Below are positions 9,623 through 19,908 of a stretch of DNA of 64,000 nt, piece after piece (within the stretch, counting starts at the first letter, position 1; the number at the start of each line of letters is the position of its first letter). This DNA is from CAMCXE01 sp036520615 (lineage in GTDB: Bacteria > Pseudomonadota > Gammaproteobacteria > Pseudomonadales > Cellvibrionaceae). The position numbers and the translations under genes were made by a program. Under the pieces are notes generated by a model. That model searched no databases and was not told the DNA's origin. It saw only the letters and a list, made by a program, of their open reading frames with translations. The stretch is from assembly GCA_036520615.1 (NCBI GenBank), contig DATDJI010000022.1, positions 1-64,000 on the forward strand, written 5' to 3'.

Positions 9623-12366
9623 TAATGCGCCTCATCCCAATTATTCCCCACACCCGCTTCCACCAACAGCGGCACGTCCAAAGCTAAAACCCCGCTCATC
9701 AGCGCGCAAATTTTAGGGGTCAATTCTGCTATAAGGGACTCTTCAATTTCAAACACCAACTCATCATGCACCTGCATAATAATCCGAGCGTTTAATTTTT
9801 CCTGTTGCAGAAAATTATCTACGGTCACCATAGCCATTTTAATAACGTCCGCCGCGGTGCCCTGCATGGGCGCGTTAATTGCGGTACGTTCTGCGCCCTG
9901 GCGGCGGGCGCGGTCAGTACTTCTAATATCGGGTAAATATAAGCGCCGGCCACACAGTGTACTGACATAACCCTGTTCATAAGCAATTGCACGGGTTTCA
10001 TCCATATAGCGTTTAACTCCTGGGTAGCGCGCAAAATACAAGTCGATATATTTTTGCGCCTCACCGCGCCCTATACGTAATTGTTTGGCTAAACCAAATG
10101 CGCTCATGCCGTAAATTAAACCGAAATTAATTGCTTTGGCACTGCGGCGCTGATCGTGAGATACCTGTGTTAAGGGCACACCGAATACCTCTGCTGCGGT
10201 GGCGCGGTGCACATCTTGCCCACTGCTAAATGCAGTTAATAAGCCTGCGTCTTGTGATAGGTGCGCCATAATGCGCAATTCAATTTGCGAATAATCTGCT
10301 GCAACAATTTTAAATCCAGGTGGTGCAATGAATGCCTGGCGAATGCGTCGACCTTCGGCAGTTTTAATGGGGATATTTTGTAAATTCGGTTCAGTGGAGG
10401 AAAATCGCCCTGTAGCAGCTCCGGCTTGATGATAAGACGTATGCACGCGGCCGGTATTTGGGTTCACCATATGCGGTAATTTATCCGTATAGGTGGATTT
10501 TAATTTGGCAAGACTTCTATGCTCTAACAACAATTTGGGTAACGGATAATCTAGGGCTAGCTCCTGCAATACATCTTCTGCGGTGGAGGCTTGACCTGTG
10601 GCGGTTTTTTTAATCGCGGGAATTTTTAATTTATTAAATAGAATTTCACCGAGCTGTTTAGGAGAGCTTAAATTAAATTCCTCTCCGGCCAATTCAAACG
10701 CTTCTTTTTGCAATTGATCCAACTGCACGGCCAGCTGCATGCTTTGCTGCTGCAGTATTTTGCTATCAATTAAAGCGCCGGTGCGCTCAATGCGCATCAA
10801 TACAGGTAGTAACGGCATTTCAATTTGGCTATATACATTAAGCAAGCCTGTATCCGCTTGAATTTGTGGGAATAAAACCTGGTGCAGCCGCAGCGTAATA
10901 TCCGCATCTTCCGCCGCATAAGGTGCAGCTTTTTCAACAGCAATTTGATTAAAGGTTAACGCCTTAGCACCTTTGCCTGCGATATCGGCAAAATGGATCG
11001 TTTGCTGCTGCAAATATAATTCAGCCAAGGAATCCATATCCTGGCGCGTCGTGGAATTAACAACAAAGCCTTCGAGCATAGTGTCATAGGTAATTCCCTG
11101 CATGTTAACTCCAACATTGGCCAATACATGCGCATCGTATTTTATATGCTGGCCTAGTTTTTTATGCTGCGGATTTTCCAATAGAGGTTTTAATGCTGTT
11201 AATACTTGTTCTTGAGTTAATTGCGTGGGCGCGCCTAAATAATCGTGACCAAACGGCACATAAGCACCCTGCCCCGGCGTGCAGGCAAACGACACCCCCA
11301 CCAATTTTGCCTCCATATAATTAAGGCTGGTGGTTTCGGTATCGAACGCGAAATAGTCTGTCTGCTCTAGGCGTTTAATCCAGACATTTAATTCATCTAA
11401 CGTAAAAATACACTGATAATCAATTGTCAATTCAGGAGTATTCACAACAGGCGTGTTAGTCGTAACTGTTGCATCGTCGCTGGCACGAGCAATATTGTTT
11501 AATTCGTTGACCCAGCTTTTAAATTCCAAGCGCTCATAAAGTGCTTTTAATGTGGCGACATCGGCAGGTTTCGGCTGCAAATCGCTGCAGGCAAACGGCA
11601 GCTCGCAATCAATTTTAATCGTGGCAAGTTGGTAGCTTAAACGCGCCATGGTTTCATGCTCGCGCAGTTTTTCCGCTAAGGATTTAGCACCGCGAATCGG
11701 CAGTGCTGCCACTTCATCCATGCGCTCATAAATAGCGTTTAAATTACCCAATTGCGTAAGCAGTGCCTGCGCGGTTTTTTCGCCGACACCGGGCACACCG
11801 GGAATATTGTCCACTTTGTCGCCCATCAATGCTAAATAATCGATAATTAAATGCGGCGGCAAGCCAAATCTCTCCAACACACCCGCTTGATCCATGCGCG
11901 TTTCCGTCATGGTGTTATGCAAGCTCACCCAAGGGTTTACCAATTGCGCCATGTCTTTATCGCCAGTGGAGATAATTACCGGCTGCTGTAATTCTGTGGC
12001 TTGGCGGCAGAGCGTTCCTATAACATCATCAGCCTCGACTCCATCAATGACAATTAGCGGCAACCCCATGGCAGTTATCGCTTGGTGAATGGGCTCTACC
12101 TGTACGCGCAAATCATCCGGCATAGGTGGGCGGTGGGCCTTATAGTGTTCGAATAAATCATCGCGAAAGGTTTTGCCCTTGGCATCGAAGATCATTGCAA
12201 TGGGGCTTTTTGGGTAATCCTTTAGCAGGCGGCGCACCATGTTGAGAACCAATTTCACCGCGCCTGTGGGTTCACCAGCGGCATTAGTTAGCGGCGGCGC
12301 GGCGTGAAATGCCCGGTAAAGATAAGAAGAGCCATCCACTAAAATCAACGGTGCTTGTTCGCTCAT
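9622..12366 (-). CDS. polA: DNA polymerase I
   Basis: Repair and Okazaki-fragment polymerase. The start is ATG 12366 (MSEQAPLILVDGSSYLYRAF), which begins the conserved 5'-3' exonuclease domain; the in-frame extension to 12492 is not conserved in character. Product 914 residues. Domains: FEN-type 5'-3' exonuclease to about residue 290 (VDGVEADDVIG, then GVGEKTAQ), 3'-5' proofreading exonuclease about 330-510 with FAFDTETTSL and YAAEDADIT, and the polymerase domain with DYSQIELRIMAH (motif A), RRSAKAINFGLIYG (motif B) and QVHDELVFE (motif C). All catalytic acidic residues are present, including the proofreading DxE. It is divergent from gcvT with about 130 bp between starts. Confidence 0.98.
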   Translation of the reverse strand: MSEQAPLILVDGSSYLYRAFHAAPPLTNAAGEPTGAVKLVLNMVRRLLKDYPKSPIAMIFDAKGKTFRDDLFEHYKAHRPPMPDDLRVQVEPIHQAITAMGLPLIVIDGVEADDVIGTLCRQATELQQPVIISTGDKDMAQLVNPWVSLHNTMTETRMDQAGVLERFGLPPHLIIDYLALMGDKVDNIPGVPGVGEKTAQALLTQLGNLNAIYERMDEVAALPIRGAKSLAEKLREHETMARLSYQLATIKIDCELPFACSDLQPKPADVATLKALYERLEFKSWVNELNNIARASDDATVTTNTPVVNTPELTIDYQCIFTLDELNVWIKRLEQTDYFAFDTETTSLNYMEAKLVGVSFACTPGQGAYVPFGHDYLGAPTQLTQEQVLTALKPLLENPQHKKLGQHIKYDAHVLANVGVNMQGITYDTMLEGFVVNSTTRQDMDSLAELYLQQQTIHFADIAGKGAKALTFNQIAVEKAAPYAAEDADITLRLHQVLFPQIQADTGLLNVYSQIEMPLLPVLMRIERTGALIDSKILQQQSMQLAVQLDQLQKEAFELAGEEFNLSSPKQLGEILFNKLKIPAIKKTATGQASTAEDVLQELALDYPLPKLLLEHRSLAKLKSTYTDKLPHMVNPNTGRVHTSYHQAGAATGRFSSTEPNLQNIPIKTAEGRRIRQAFIAPPGFKIVAADYSQIELRIMAHLSQDAGLLTAFSSGQDVHRATAAEVFGVPLTQVSHDQRRSAKAINFGLIYGMSAFGLAKQLRIGRGEAQKYIDLYFARYPGVKRYMDETRAIAYEQGYVSTLCGRRLYLPDIRSTDRARRQGAERTAINAPMQGTAADVIKMAMVTVDNFLQQEKLNARIIMQVHDELVFEIEESLIAELTPKICALMSGVLALDVPLLVEAGVGNNWDEAH

Positions 12367-12496
12367 AAGGTGCCTGTTCGCAAAAAGCCGCCAGCATAAC
12401 GGATAGGGGTTGCGCCTATCGTCCCCCGTGGCAACATTTTTTAATGCTGCGTAGGGCTTGCAGGTTAGAATGGCGGATTTTACGGCGGGCATTTTT

Positions 12497-13624
<1,128 letters not shown>

Positions 13625-13675
13625 AAGCCGTTTTAAAAAACATTTAATTGAATTTAATTACCCTGAGGAATTGAA

Positions 13676-14059
13676 ATGAGCCAAGTCCCCGCCGAATTGA
13701 AATACGCCGCCAGCCACGAGTGGGCTCGCTTAGAAACCGATGGCACAATTACCGTAGGCATCACCGATCATGCCCAAGCGGCGCTTGGCGATGTTGTATT
13801 TGTTGAATGCCCAGCTGTAGGCGCGCAGGTTACCGCCGGTAAAGAAGCAGGCGTTGTGGAATCAGTAAAAGCCGCCTCGGATATCTATGCCCCGGTCAGT
13901 GGTGAAGTCATTGCGATTAATTCAGTGCTCGAAGACGCGCCAGAAACGATTAATTCTGCGCCTTATGAAGCCGGCTGGTTTTTTAAAATTAAACCAACTA
14001 ATGCTGCAGAGTTAGACGCATTATTAACTGCTCAAGGGTATGAGAATACGATCGGTTAA
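13676..14059 (+). CDS. gcvH: Glycine cleavage system H protein
   Basis: Lipoyl-carrier protein that shuttles the aminomethyl group between P, T and L proteins. The 127-residue product has the H-protein fold signature YAASHEWARLE near the N-terminus and the lipoylation site ESVKAASD with its conserved Lys at about residue 64. A GAGGA ribosome-binding site precedes ATG 13676. It is cotranscribed with gcvT, and an imperfect terminator hairpin follows. Confidence 0.98.
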   Translation: MSQVPAELKYAASHEWARLETDGTITVGITDHAQAALGDVVFVECPAVGAQVTAGKEAGVVESVKAASDIYAPVSGEVIAINSVLEDAPETINSAPYEAGWFFKIKPTNAAELDALLTAQGYENTIG

Positions 14060-14104
14060 TTTAAGAAATGTGCCTATAAAAATAGACTTGCAAAAGTTGC
14101 GTAG

Positions 14105-14131
14105 CGCAGGTGCTGTACGCCTGCGTTTAAT
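14105..14131 (+). terminator. Probable terminator after gcvTH
   Basis: CGCAGG and CCTGCG with a nine-base loop, followed by TTTAATTT. The T tract is interrupted, so efficiency is uncertain. Confidence 0.5.
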
Positions 14132-14153
14132 TTGCATGCACTGTTAAAAATCC

Positions 14154-14729
14154 TTAGCTAAATAGCCTCAAACCTTTGCGCCACAAAAACGCTGCCAATA
14201 TTCCCGCTATTAATCCGAATAAATGCGATTCAAAAGATACAAAGCGCCGCAGCGGCAAAATCCCCCAAATCATTCCACCGTAAAAAAATAATACAGCTAC
14301 GGCCAGGGCAATACTGGTAAAACTGCGCTCAAACCAGGCCATCGCTAGCAATAAACTCCAGAGCCCAAATATCCAGCCGCTGGCACCTATATGATTGGCG
14401 GAGCGAGCGAACATCCACACCAGCAACCCCCCGACGACGACAATAATTACACTCGATTGAATAAAACAGGCTTTACCGCGCAATAACACCAAAAACGCCA
14501 ACACACTAAACCCCGCCAAATTATTCAAAAGATGGCCAAAGCTTGCGTGCAAAAAAGGCGCAGTGATAAGCGTCCACAGGCTACTCAACTGACGCGGATG
14601 AATTCCCCACTGGTTTAAATATCCCCCGGTTAGCAAGTTGCCCACAAAACCTACCCCCATAAGTCCGCACAACAAAACAACTAAACGCAGCGATTGATCT
14701 GCTAAATGAAATGTTTGATTCAGTGCCAT
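14154..14729 (-). CDS. Rhomboid-family intramembrane serine protease
   Basis: Integral-membrane protease that cleaves within or near transmembrane segments. ATG 14729 is chosen because GGAGG lies at good spacing upstream, giving 191 residues; a longer reading from 14801 would run into the divergent gene's start region. Six hydrophobic segments are visible. The catalytic serine is in IGASGWIFGLW (GxSG) and the partner histidine in FESHLFGLIAG; an HASFGHLLNN segment matches the conserved TM2 histidine/asparagine region of rhomboids. The small size fits GlpG-like or rhombosortase-like subfamilies. I see no GlyGly-CTERM substrate in the window, so a rhombosortase role is unsupported. Confidence 0.85.
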   Translation of the reverse strand: MALNQTFHLADQSLRLVVLLCGLMGVGFVGNLLTGGYLNQWGIHPRQLSSLWTLITAPFLHASFGHLLNNLAGFSVLAFLVLLRGKACFIQSSVIIVVVGGLLVWMFARSANHIGASGWIFGLWSLLLAMAWFERSFTSIALAVAVLFFYGGMIWGILPLRRFVSFESHLFGLIAGILAAFLWRKGLRLFS

Positions 14730-14756
14730 AAGGCCTCCACAATATCGGCCCCAATT

Positions 14757-15554
14757 ATGCCAGATGCGCACACACCGATGATATTTGATTACTCCTGGCA
14801 TACGCTGCTGATTTTTATTTTGTTTATCTGGAGCGGGTTCGTACGTACAGGCTTAGGCTTTGGAGGCGCGCTGCTTACCATGCCGTTTATTTTGCTTATT
14901 GATAATCGGCCGCTCATTTATTTGCCGATTATTGCAATGCATTTATTGATCTTTTCACCAATTACACTTTGGCAAAGCCGCCGCCAGCAAAATAACACCA
15001 GCCATTTGTTCGCCCAGGTCGATTGGAGCATTCTCAAACGCACACTGCCCATAATGCTGCCCGCTAAACTGCTAGGCGTTATAGGTATCGTTAACTTGCC
15101 TAGCCAAATAATTACACCAATTATTTATTGCGTGGTGGCCATTTACGCGCTGAGCTATTTATTAAATAAACCTCTGGTCAGTTCCAAGCCCTGGATGGAC
15201 TGGCCATTATTAAGCCTCGGCGCTTATTTTAGTGGCACATCCTTAGTGGGTGGGCCGCTGATTATGGCGGTGTATGTTGGCAAAGTAGCCAAAGAGAGAA
15301 TGCGCGATACAATTTTTGTGCTCTGGTTTATTTTAGTCGCGATCAAAATGACTTCTTTTTTAATATTGAGCGTTGACCTACAACTGGCTGCACACCTGTG
15401 GCTATTGCCAGCAGCTTTTATAGGTCATTTACTGGGTGAGCGATTTCATCAATTTTTAGTAGCCCGCGAACAAAAGCAGTTTTTTCGTATTGTGGGCGCA
15501 GTCTTATTATTAGCCTGCCTCGGCGGCTTAACCAAACAAATAATTATTCAATAG
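14757..15554 (+). CDS. TauE/SafE-family permease
   Basis: Predicted sulfite/organosulfonate-type exporter or uptake permease of the TauE/SafE (DUF81) family. The product from ATG 14757 has 265 residues and about eight hydrophobic segments. The first carries the family pattern SGFVRTGLGFGGALLTMP, repeated in weaker form in the second half (GAYFSGTSLVGGPLIM), as expected of the internal duplication. An alternative start is ATG 14778; neither has a clear ribosome-binding site. It is divergent from the rhomboid gene with under 30 bp between starts. Substrate unknown. Confidence 0.8.
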   Translation: MPDAHTPMIFDYSWHTLLIFILFIWSGFVRTGLGFGGALLTMPFILLIDNRPLIYLPIIAMHLLIFSPITLWQSRRQQNNTSHLFAQVDWSILKRTLPIMLPAKLLGVIGIVNLPSQIITPIIYCVVAIYALSYLLNKPLVSSKPWMDWPLLSLGAYFSGTSLVGGPLIMAVYVGKVAKERMRDTIFVLWFILVAIKMTSFLILSVDLQLAAHLWLLPAAFIGHLLGERFHQFLVAREQKQFFRIVGAVLLLACLGGLTKQIIIQ

Positions 15555-15566
15555 TACAAAGGCCGG

Positions 15567-15938
15567 TTAATTGTTGTTTTTAATTTCGCCACCATTAAAA
15601 CGCAATAGATTAAACCAACCGATGCAAAATGCGATTCCACCCACTGGAGTAATTATTCCAACTATTTTAGGGGCGCTTAGGGCTAGAGAATACAAGCTGC
15701 CACTGAATAAAAGCGTACCTATAATCCAGGCCCAATAACTTACTCGCCAGGGTTGTTGCGCTGGCGCAAAGCCCAAAGCAAATAGCGCAAGGGCATGCAC
15801 AAACTGGTACAACACTGCGGTGTGCCAAATACCCAAGCTATATTCATCCAGCACAGATTTAAGCCCGTGAGCACCGAAGGCACCAGTTAATACCGCAACC
15901 GCGCCCAACACGCCGGCAGCTTTAATCGCTTTATTCAC
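15567..15938 (-). CDS. DUF423 membrane protein (YgdD family)
   Basis: Small inner-membrane protein of 123 residues with four hydrophobic segments and the DUF423 hallmarks GAFGAHGLK near the N-terminus, WHTAVLYQFVHALALF in the middle and ITPVGGIAFCIGW near the end. The start is GTG 15938, preceded by GAGGTGAG. Function of the family is unknown. It is convergent with the TauE-like gene, with only 12 bp between stops. Confidence 0.9.
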   Translation of the reverse strand: MNKAIKAAGVLGAVAVLTGAFGAHGLKSVLDEYSLGIWHTAVLYQFVHALALFALGFAPAQQPWRVSYWAWIIGTLLFSGSLYSLALSAPKIVGIITPVGGIAFCIGWFNLLRFNGGEIKNNN

Positions 15939-16245
15939 ACGCTCACCTCGTCTGTATTGATTGATGCGCGAAGCTTAGCACCTTCAAAAAGTTAAAAAAG
16001 AAATCTCTGGCTAAGCCTGGTGTCGGGTTTTGCGACTTTAAAATTAATCAGCACACTCCACCAAAATAGTGTTGCAAAGCACGTAATAACAGCCCAGCCA
16101 CTACAACATCACCGTTTTGAGAGCTGGATTGCGTGCGCACATTAATGCCAATCGTATTATGCCAGCGCTACTTTAGAACCCACCCGTATCCGCTTAATCC
16201 GTGCACGCATTTATTCAAAATAAATTGACCAGCGAGGGCTTCGTC
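15939..16245. other. Intergenic region upstream of the GH53 gene
   Basis: About 300 bp separate the divergently transcribed DUF423 gene and the GH53 galactanase. The region should hold both promoters, but I cannot place them or any operator with confidence. Confidence 0.4.
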
Positions 16246-17526
16246 ATGAAATTGCCAGATAAAACTGTAAGGTCCGCATGCGCTCTGCTGCTGTGTTTCA
16301 TTCTAAACGCATGCAGCGGCGAAGCCTCAGGCCCCGCAGCAACCTCCAGCAGCTCATCGAGTTCTTCAAGCGGAAAAACTACCTCCACTACATCGTCTAG
16401 CTCGTCAAGTTCAAGCAGTTCCACCAGCTCGAGCAGCTCCTCTTCGAGCTCAAGCTCTTCATCCAGTTCGTCGGGGCAAATAGCCGGATATGAGCGCGGA
16501 GATTATATTCTCGGCATGGATATCTCTTATTGGTCGGAGCAATTGGCTAATAACGCTCGCTACGTCGATGTAGACGGCGTGAGCAAAGATTTATTAGTTT
16601 TATTAAAAAACCACGGCATTAATTTTATTCGCCTACGTACATTTGTGGACCCTAAAGCCGCTTACGGTTATGCCTCGTCCATCAACGGCTGCACCGGTAA
16701 AACCCAAGCATTTGGCGGCAAAGACGATATTGTCCGCACGGCCCAACGCATAAAAGCCGCAGGCATGGGATTTCTTCTCGACTTTCATTACAGCGACACC
16801 TGGGCGGACCCGGGTAAACAAATTATCCCCGAAGCCTGGCGTAGCGCACGCACGATTGATCAACTCGCAGTGGAGGTGCAACGCTATACAACGGGAGTAT
16901 TGGAATCTCTGCGCGCGGTAAACGCCTTGCCGAATATGGTGCAAGTGGGCAATGAAATTACGCCGGGCATGTTAATCCATACTCCCACCACTAACACCGA
17001 TTGCTGGGGCAATAATTCGGCGGTAAACAGCGCGTTAAACGGACAGGCGAATAATGCCAACTGGGGTAATTTAGCGCGACTACTACGCGCAGGTATTCAA
17101 GCGGTAAAACAAGCGGACGCGAATATTCTTACCGTCCTACATATTGAAAATACCGATAGCCCCAGCGATGTAGAATGGTGGGTTGACAACGCTTTACAGC
17201 AAAAGCTGGAATTTGATGTGATGGGATTTTCCGCCTATGCGGCATTTCAAGGCCCGGCTGCAAATTGGCAGAGTAATTTCCAGCGCTTTGCTACGCGTTA
17301 CCCTAAATTATCGTTTGTCGTGGCTGAATATAATCCCGAAGCCAAGCTATTAAATAAATCCATGCGGGATTTACCGAATAAACGCGGCTTGGGAACATTT
17401 TTGTGGGAACCTACGGAAACCGGCAGCTGGGGCCAAGCCCTATTTACTCGTTCGGGCAATACATACACGGCCATTCCGGCGCGATTTCAAGAATACGACG
17501 CCTTGCGGCGTGAATATGGCTTATAG
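16246..17526 (+). CDS. GH53 endo-beta-1,4-galactanase, polyserine lipoprotein
   Basis: Extracellular arabinogalactan endo-1,4-beta-galactosidase that cuts the beta-1,4-galactan side chains of pectin. Start ATG 16246 has GAGGG upstream, giving 426 residues. Order: lipoprotein signal peptide with lipobox LNAC (Cys about 22), a Ser-rich linker to about residue 80 made almost only of Ser, then the GH53 catalytic domain from GYERGDYILGMDISYW. Catalytic acid/base Glu is in QVGNEITPGM and the nucleophile in VVAEYNPEA. The linker and lipid anchor suggest a surface-tethered enzyme, as in Cellvibrio and Saccharophagus. Single-gene unit; no other galactan genes are adjacent. Confidence 0.93.
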   Translation: MKLPDKTVRSACALLLCFILNACSGEASGPAATSSSSSSSSSGKTTSTTSSSSSSSSSSTSSSSSSSSSSSSSSSSGQIAGYERGDYILGMDISYWSEQLANNARYVDVDGVSKDLLVLLKNHGINFIRLRTFVDPKAAYGYASSINGCTGKTQAFGGKDDIVRTAQRIKAAGMGFLLDFHYSDTWADPGKQIIPEAWRSARTIDQLAVEVQRYTTGVLESLRAVNALPNMVQVGNEITPGMLIHTPTTNTDCWGNNSAVNSALNGQANNANWGNLARLLRAGIQAVKQADANILTVLHIENTDSPSDVEWWVDNALQQKLEFDVMGFSAYAAFQGPAANWQSNFQRFATRYPKLSFVVAEYNPEAKLLNKSMRDLPNKRGLGTFLWEPTETGSWGQALFTRSGNTYTAIPARFQEYDALRREYGL

Positions 17527-17536
17527 AAAAACAGAG

Positions 17537-17580
17537 TTATTTTCCGCATAGGCTTTCTGAACGCCGCTTGCGGAAAATAA
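17537..17580. terminator. Bidirectional hairpin between GH53 and DUF2058 genes
   Basis: A perfect 12-bp inverted repeat, TTATTTTCCGCA and TGCGGAAAATAA, with a 20-base loop, sits between two convergent genes. The T and A runs lie within the stem, so it can work as a terminator in both directions. Confidence 0.65.
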
Positions 17581-17609
17581 TCTGCACAAAAAATAAATAG
17601 GCCTGTGAG

Positions 17610-18143
17610 CTACCACATTAAATCATCAGGGATTTGATAATCTGCATAAGGGTCTGCATCCTGCGCTGCGGTATCCAATTTGACTTGACTGACGATAAAG
17701 CTCCCATCGCGCTCAATAATTTTATCGGCAACTTTATAGGGTACAAGCTCATAACTATCGCCAAGTTTAGCTATGGCCAGCTGGCCGTTTAAAAGTGCTT
17801 TTTGTAGCGCGGCGTTAATAAGAATTTTTTTAACCGTTTTACCGTCGGTAAAATTGTAGCTAATATCACCTGAGCGCGGCTGCTTATTCAAAGCAATCAA
17901 TTGATTTATCTGCGCAACAATAGCTTTTCTGCGCACTTGCTCATTGCGCTGCACATTTAGCGCTTGGTCTTTTTGCAGTTTCTGTAAACGCGCCTCTTCC
18001 GCTGCAGCCTTAATCGGGTCGACAGTCTTTCCCTTGGTTTTGTGTTGTACTTTGGTTTGCTTGCGCTGTTCTTTTTGAATATCTTTAGCTTTTTTACTAT
18101 CGATCAAGCCAGCCTTAAGTAATTGATCTTGCAATGAGCTCAT
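17610..18143 (-). CDS. DUF2058-family protein (YaiL-like)
   Basis: Cytoplasmic, highly charged protein of 177 residues. The N-terminus MSSLQDQLLKAGLIDSKKAK and the following Lys/Gln-rich coiled-coil-like stretch, then SYNFTDGKTVKKILIN, match DUF2058 (nucleoprotein/polynucleotide-associated enzyme annotation in some databases, role not established). ATG 18143 has GGAG upstream. It begins 11 bases after the UPF0149/SEC-C gene on the same strand, so the two are an operon. Confidence 0.85.
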   Translation of the reverse strand: MSSLQDQLLKAGLIDSKKAKDIQKEQRKQTKVQHKTKGKTVDPIKAAAEEARLQKLQKDQALNVQRNEQVRRKAIVAQINQLIALNKQPRSGDISYNFTDGKTVKKILINAALQKALLNGQLAIAKLGDSYELVPYKVADKIIERDGSFIVSQVKLDTAAQDADPYADYQIPDDLMW

Positions 18144-18154
18144 GGGCCGCTCCG

Positions 18155-18877
18155 TTAATTTAAACAGCATTTTTTAAATTTTTTCCCGCTGCCGCAGGGG
18201 CATGGGTCGTTTCGATTCGCAGTAGCGGATTTAATAACCGGTGCACTCACCTGAGTTACGCTGGCCGACATTTCGCGCATTAGCAGATAAAAATGTGTAA
18301 CGCCTTCGGTAATCTCTGCAAATAACTCATCAACATTTTCTGGCAGCTCCTCAAGATTTTCCATTTCCGTCAAAGCGCTGTCCCAATGCGCAATCAGAAA
18401 TACCATGTTAATTAGAACAGGGTGAGATTCGGCAACATTGTGCAGGTCATCATCCTCCTGCGTGGAGCTTGCGGCAATCTCCTCCCAAACGCTATAAAAT
18501 TCCTGCCACACGTCCTCGCAATACCAATAGGCTTGCAAATAACCGTCGCACCACTGCGCCAGCTCATTCCCAGGGGGAATGCTCACGGGGCTGTAACAAC
18601 CTAACAGCCATTGCTCATCCGCCATCAACTCATCGACGCCTTGCACTATAGCTTGCCAGTCGATGGCATTTTGCGCATCCGCAAGCACAGCCGCCGCACT
18701 GTCGGTTTCTTGGTTTAATACAAGTTCTAGTAATTCCTCCGCAGACAATTCAATAGGTGCACCCAGGCCACTGACCAGAGCGCCCAGCGCCTGGTGAGGT
18801 GAGAAAACATCTTTAAACTGCGCGGATATATGGTGAAGGAAAGCTGTTAATGGAGTAAGTACTACAGGGGAGGACAT
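18155..18877 (-). CDS. UPF0149 (YgfB/YecA) protein with C-terminal SEC-C zinc motif
   Basis: A 240-residue protein with a YecA/UPF0149 helical domain (about residues 20-190; PHQALGALVSGL and WCDGYLQAYWY are typical) and a C-terminal SEC-C motif NRNDPCPCGSGKKFKKCC, the Zn-binding CxCx8CC pattern also found at the end of SecA. ATG 18877 has an AGG ribosome-binding site. The role of this fusion is not known; SEC-C motifs bind zinc and may contact ribosomes or proteins. Operon with the DUF2058 gene. Confidence 0.9.
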   Translation of the reverse strand: MSSPVVLTPLTAFLHHISAQFKDVFSPHQALGALVSGLGAPIELSAEELLELVLNQETDSAAAVLADAQNAIDWQAIVQGVDELMADEQWLLGCYSPVSIPPGNELAQWCDGYLQAYWYCEDVWQEFYSVWEEIAASSTQEDDDLHNVAESHPVLINMVFLIAHWDSALTEMENLEELPENVDELFAEITEGVTHFYLLMREMSASVTQVSAPVIKSATANRNDPCPCGSGKKFKKCCLN

Positions 18878-19091
18878 AAAAAAACCTGGACAATAAAAAC
18901 ACCCAGCATAACCCAATTGAGTCTATCAGGCAGCTGCGATTCCTCAGGCTTGAGAAGCCTCACAACACGAGTGAAAGCCTCTGACCAGCTGCGAAATCTA
19001 TGCAAGATGATGCCGATTTTTAGCCGCTATTCGCGTTTGGCCAAACTTAACGCCAGTTGAACAAATAATCATTGACTAAAGTGGCAAAAGG

Positions 19092-19263
19092 TATAACCTA
19101 CTCTAGAAGCTAGAAGGTGCGGCTTTTTTTGTGTTTACCGGTACGATGTTCGATTTGTAGTAACTCGTCTTGTTTCCTCACGCAATCCCTCTCTTTGGCT
19201 CAACCCTGGCGTAAAAACCGGGAGACGAATCTTCAAATTCTTACATTTTTTAAGGTAGTACAT
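19092..19263 (+). promoter_or_regulatory. Promoter -10 and long leader of the cold-shock gene
   Basis: TATAAC at 19092-19097 is a good -10 box, with TTGACT upstream at 19072, although the 14-bp spacer is short. Transcription from about 19104 would give a leader of about 160 nt before ATG 19264. That matches the long structured 5' leader known for cspA-type mRNAs, which controls stability and translation by temperature. The promoter assignment is inference. Confidence 0.45.
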
Positions 19264-19470
19264 ATGTCCACAATGACCGGCACTGTTAAATGGTTTAACG
19301 AAAGCAAAGGTTTTGGCTTTATCTCTCCAGAATCTGGCCCTGATGTGTTTGCCCACTTTAGCGCTATCCAAGGCGACGGTTTCAAAACTTTAGCGGAAGG
19401 CCAAAAAGTACGTTTTACCGTTACTGACGGTAAAAAAGGTCCTCAAGCCGAGAACATCACAAAAATCTAA
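19264..19470 (+). CDS. Cold-shock domain protein (CspA family)
   Basis: Single-stranded nucleic-acid chaperone of 68 residues. It has both RNA-binding motifs of the CSD, KGFGFI (RNP1) and VFAHF (RNP2), after the family start GTVKWFNESKG. The start is ATG 19264, with AAGGT upstream; the in-frame extension before it is leader, not coding in character. A strong terminator lies about 150 bases downstream. Which Csp paralogue this is cannot be told. Confidence 0.95.
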   Translation: MSTMTGTVKWFNESKGFGFISPESGPDVFAHFSAIQGDGFKTLAEGQKVRFTVTDGKKGPQAENITKI

Positions 19471-19614
19471 TTAGAACCTACCCTCTCTCCAACGCGGTTG
19501 GTGAAGAAGGTTTGAGTTCCTACAACAAACCCCAGCGAGTGATCCCTTAGGTTTGCAGCTTACGCAAGAGTATTAGGTTACCTGTTTAAGCTTATGTGTA
19601 GCACTTAGATTTCG

Positions 19615-19649
19615 AAAAAAGGGTAAGGCCTCGGCTTTACCCTTTTTTA
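19615..19649. terminator. Terminator downstream of the cold-shock gene
   Basis: GGGTAAGGCC (19621-19630) pairs with GGCTTTACCC (19633-19642) with one G-T pair, flanked by A6 on the left and T6 on the right, so it should work in both directions. Confidence 0.85.
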
Positions 19650-19727
19650 TTGCCCGCAGATTTGCATAATTAAACTTATCAGCACTTATGGATCAGCAAA
19701 TGCAAACAATAGAAGCTCTTACGGCCT

Positions 19728-19908
19728 TGTATCTCTCAGCAAAGCGGATTAACGTCCGTAAACCCCAAAGCTGGGATGAGCGTGGTTCCGACCTTAAGCC
19801 TAGAGCTTGACAAGTAGATTACGCCCCCAGCTTTTCTTTCGTTTAAATTGGATGGTATCTGAGCGCCGGGCTTGCCCGTTATGCTGCATAAACAAGGGTA
19901 ATTAATGA
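19728..19908 (+). ncRNA. Candidate bridge RNA of the IS110 element
   Basis: The left-end non-coding region folds by eye as the known IS110 bridge RNA plan: a 5' hairpin (CGGA 19745-19748 with TCCG 19755-19758), a target-binding loop closed by AAAGCTGGG (19767-19775) with CCCAGCTTT (19826-19834), and a donor-binding region with apical hairpin CGGGC/GCCCG (19867-19878). Predicted guides: left target 19786-19794 (7 of 9 with the left flank 19719-19727), right target CAAGTAGAT 19811-19819 (9 of 9 complementary to 20922-20930), left donor GATGGTATCT 19851-19860 (identical to 20916-20925), right donor ACAAG 19892-19896 (complementary to CTTGT 19726-19730). RNA expression itself is not shown by sequence. 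Confidence 0.75.

Noticed and set aside
12367..12496. Glycine riboswitch upstream of gcvT
   Set aside because: The gap is only 130 bp and shows none of the conserved glycine aptamer motifs or an expression platform.
16246..16490. The run of serine codons in the GH53 gene as a CRISPR-like or simple nucleotide repeat
   Set aside because: Codons vary among TCN and AGY, so the repetition is at the protein level (a linker), not a DNA repeat array.
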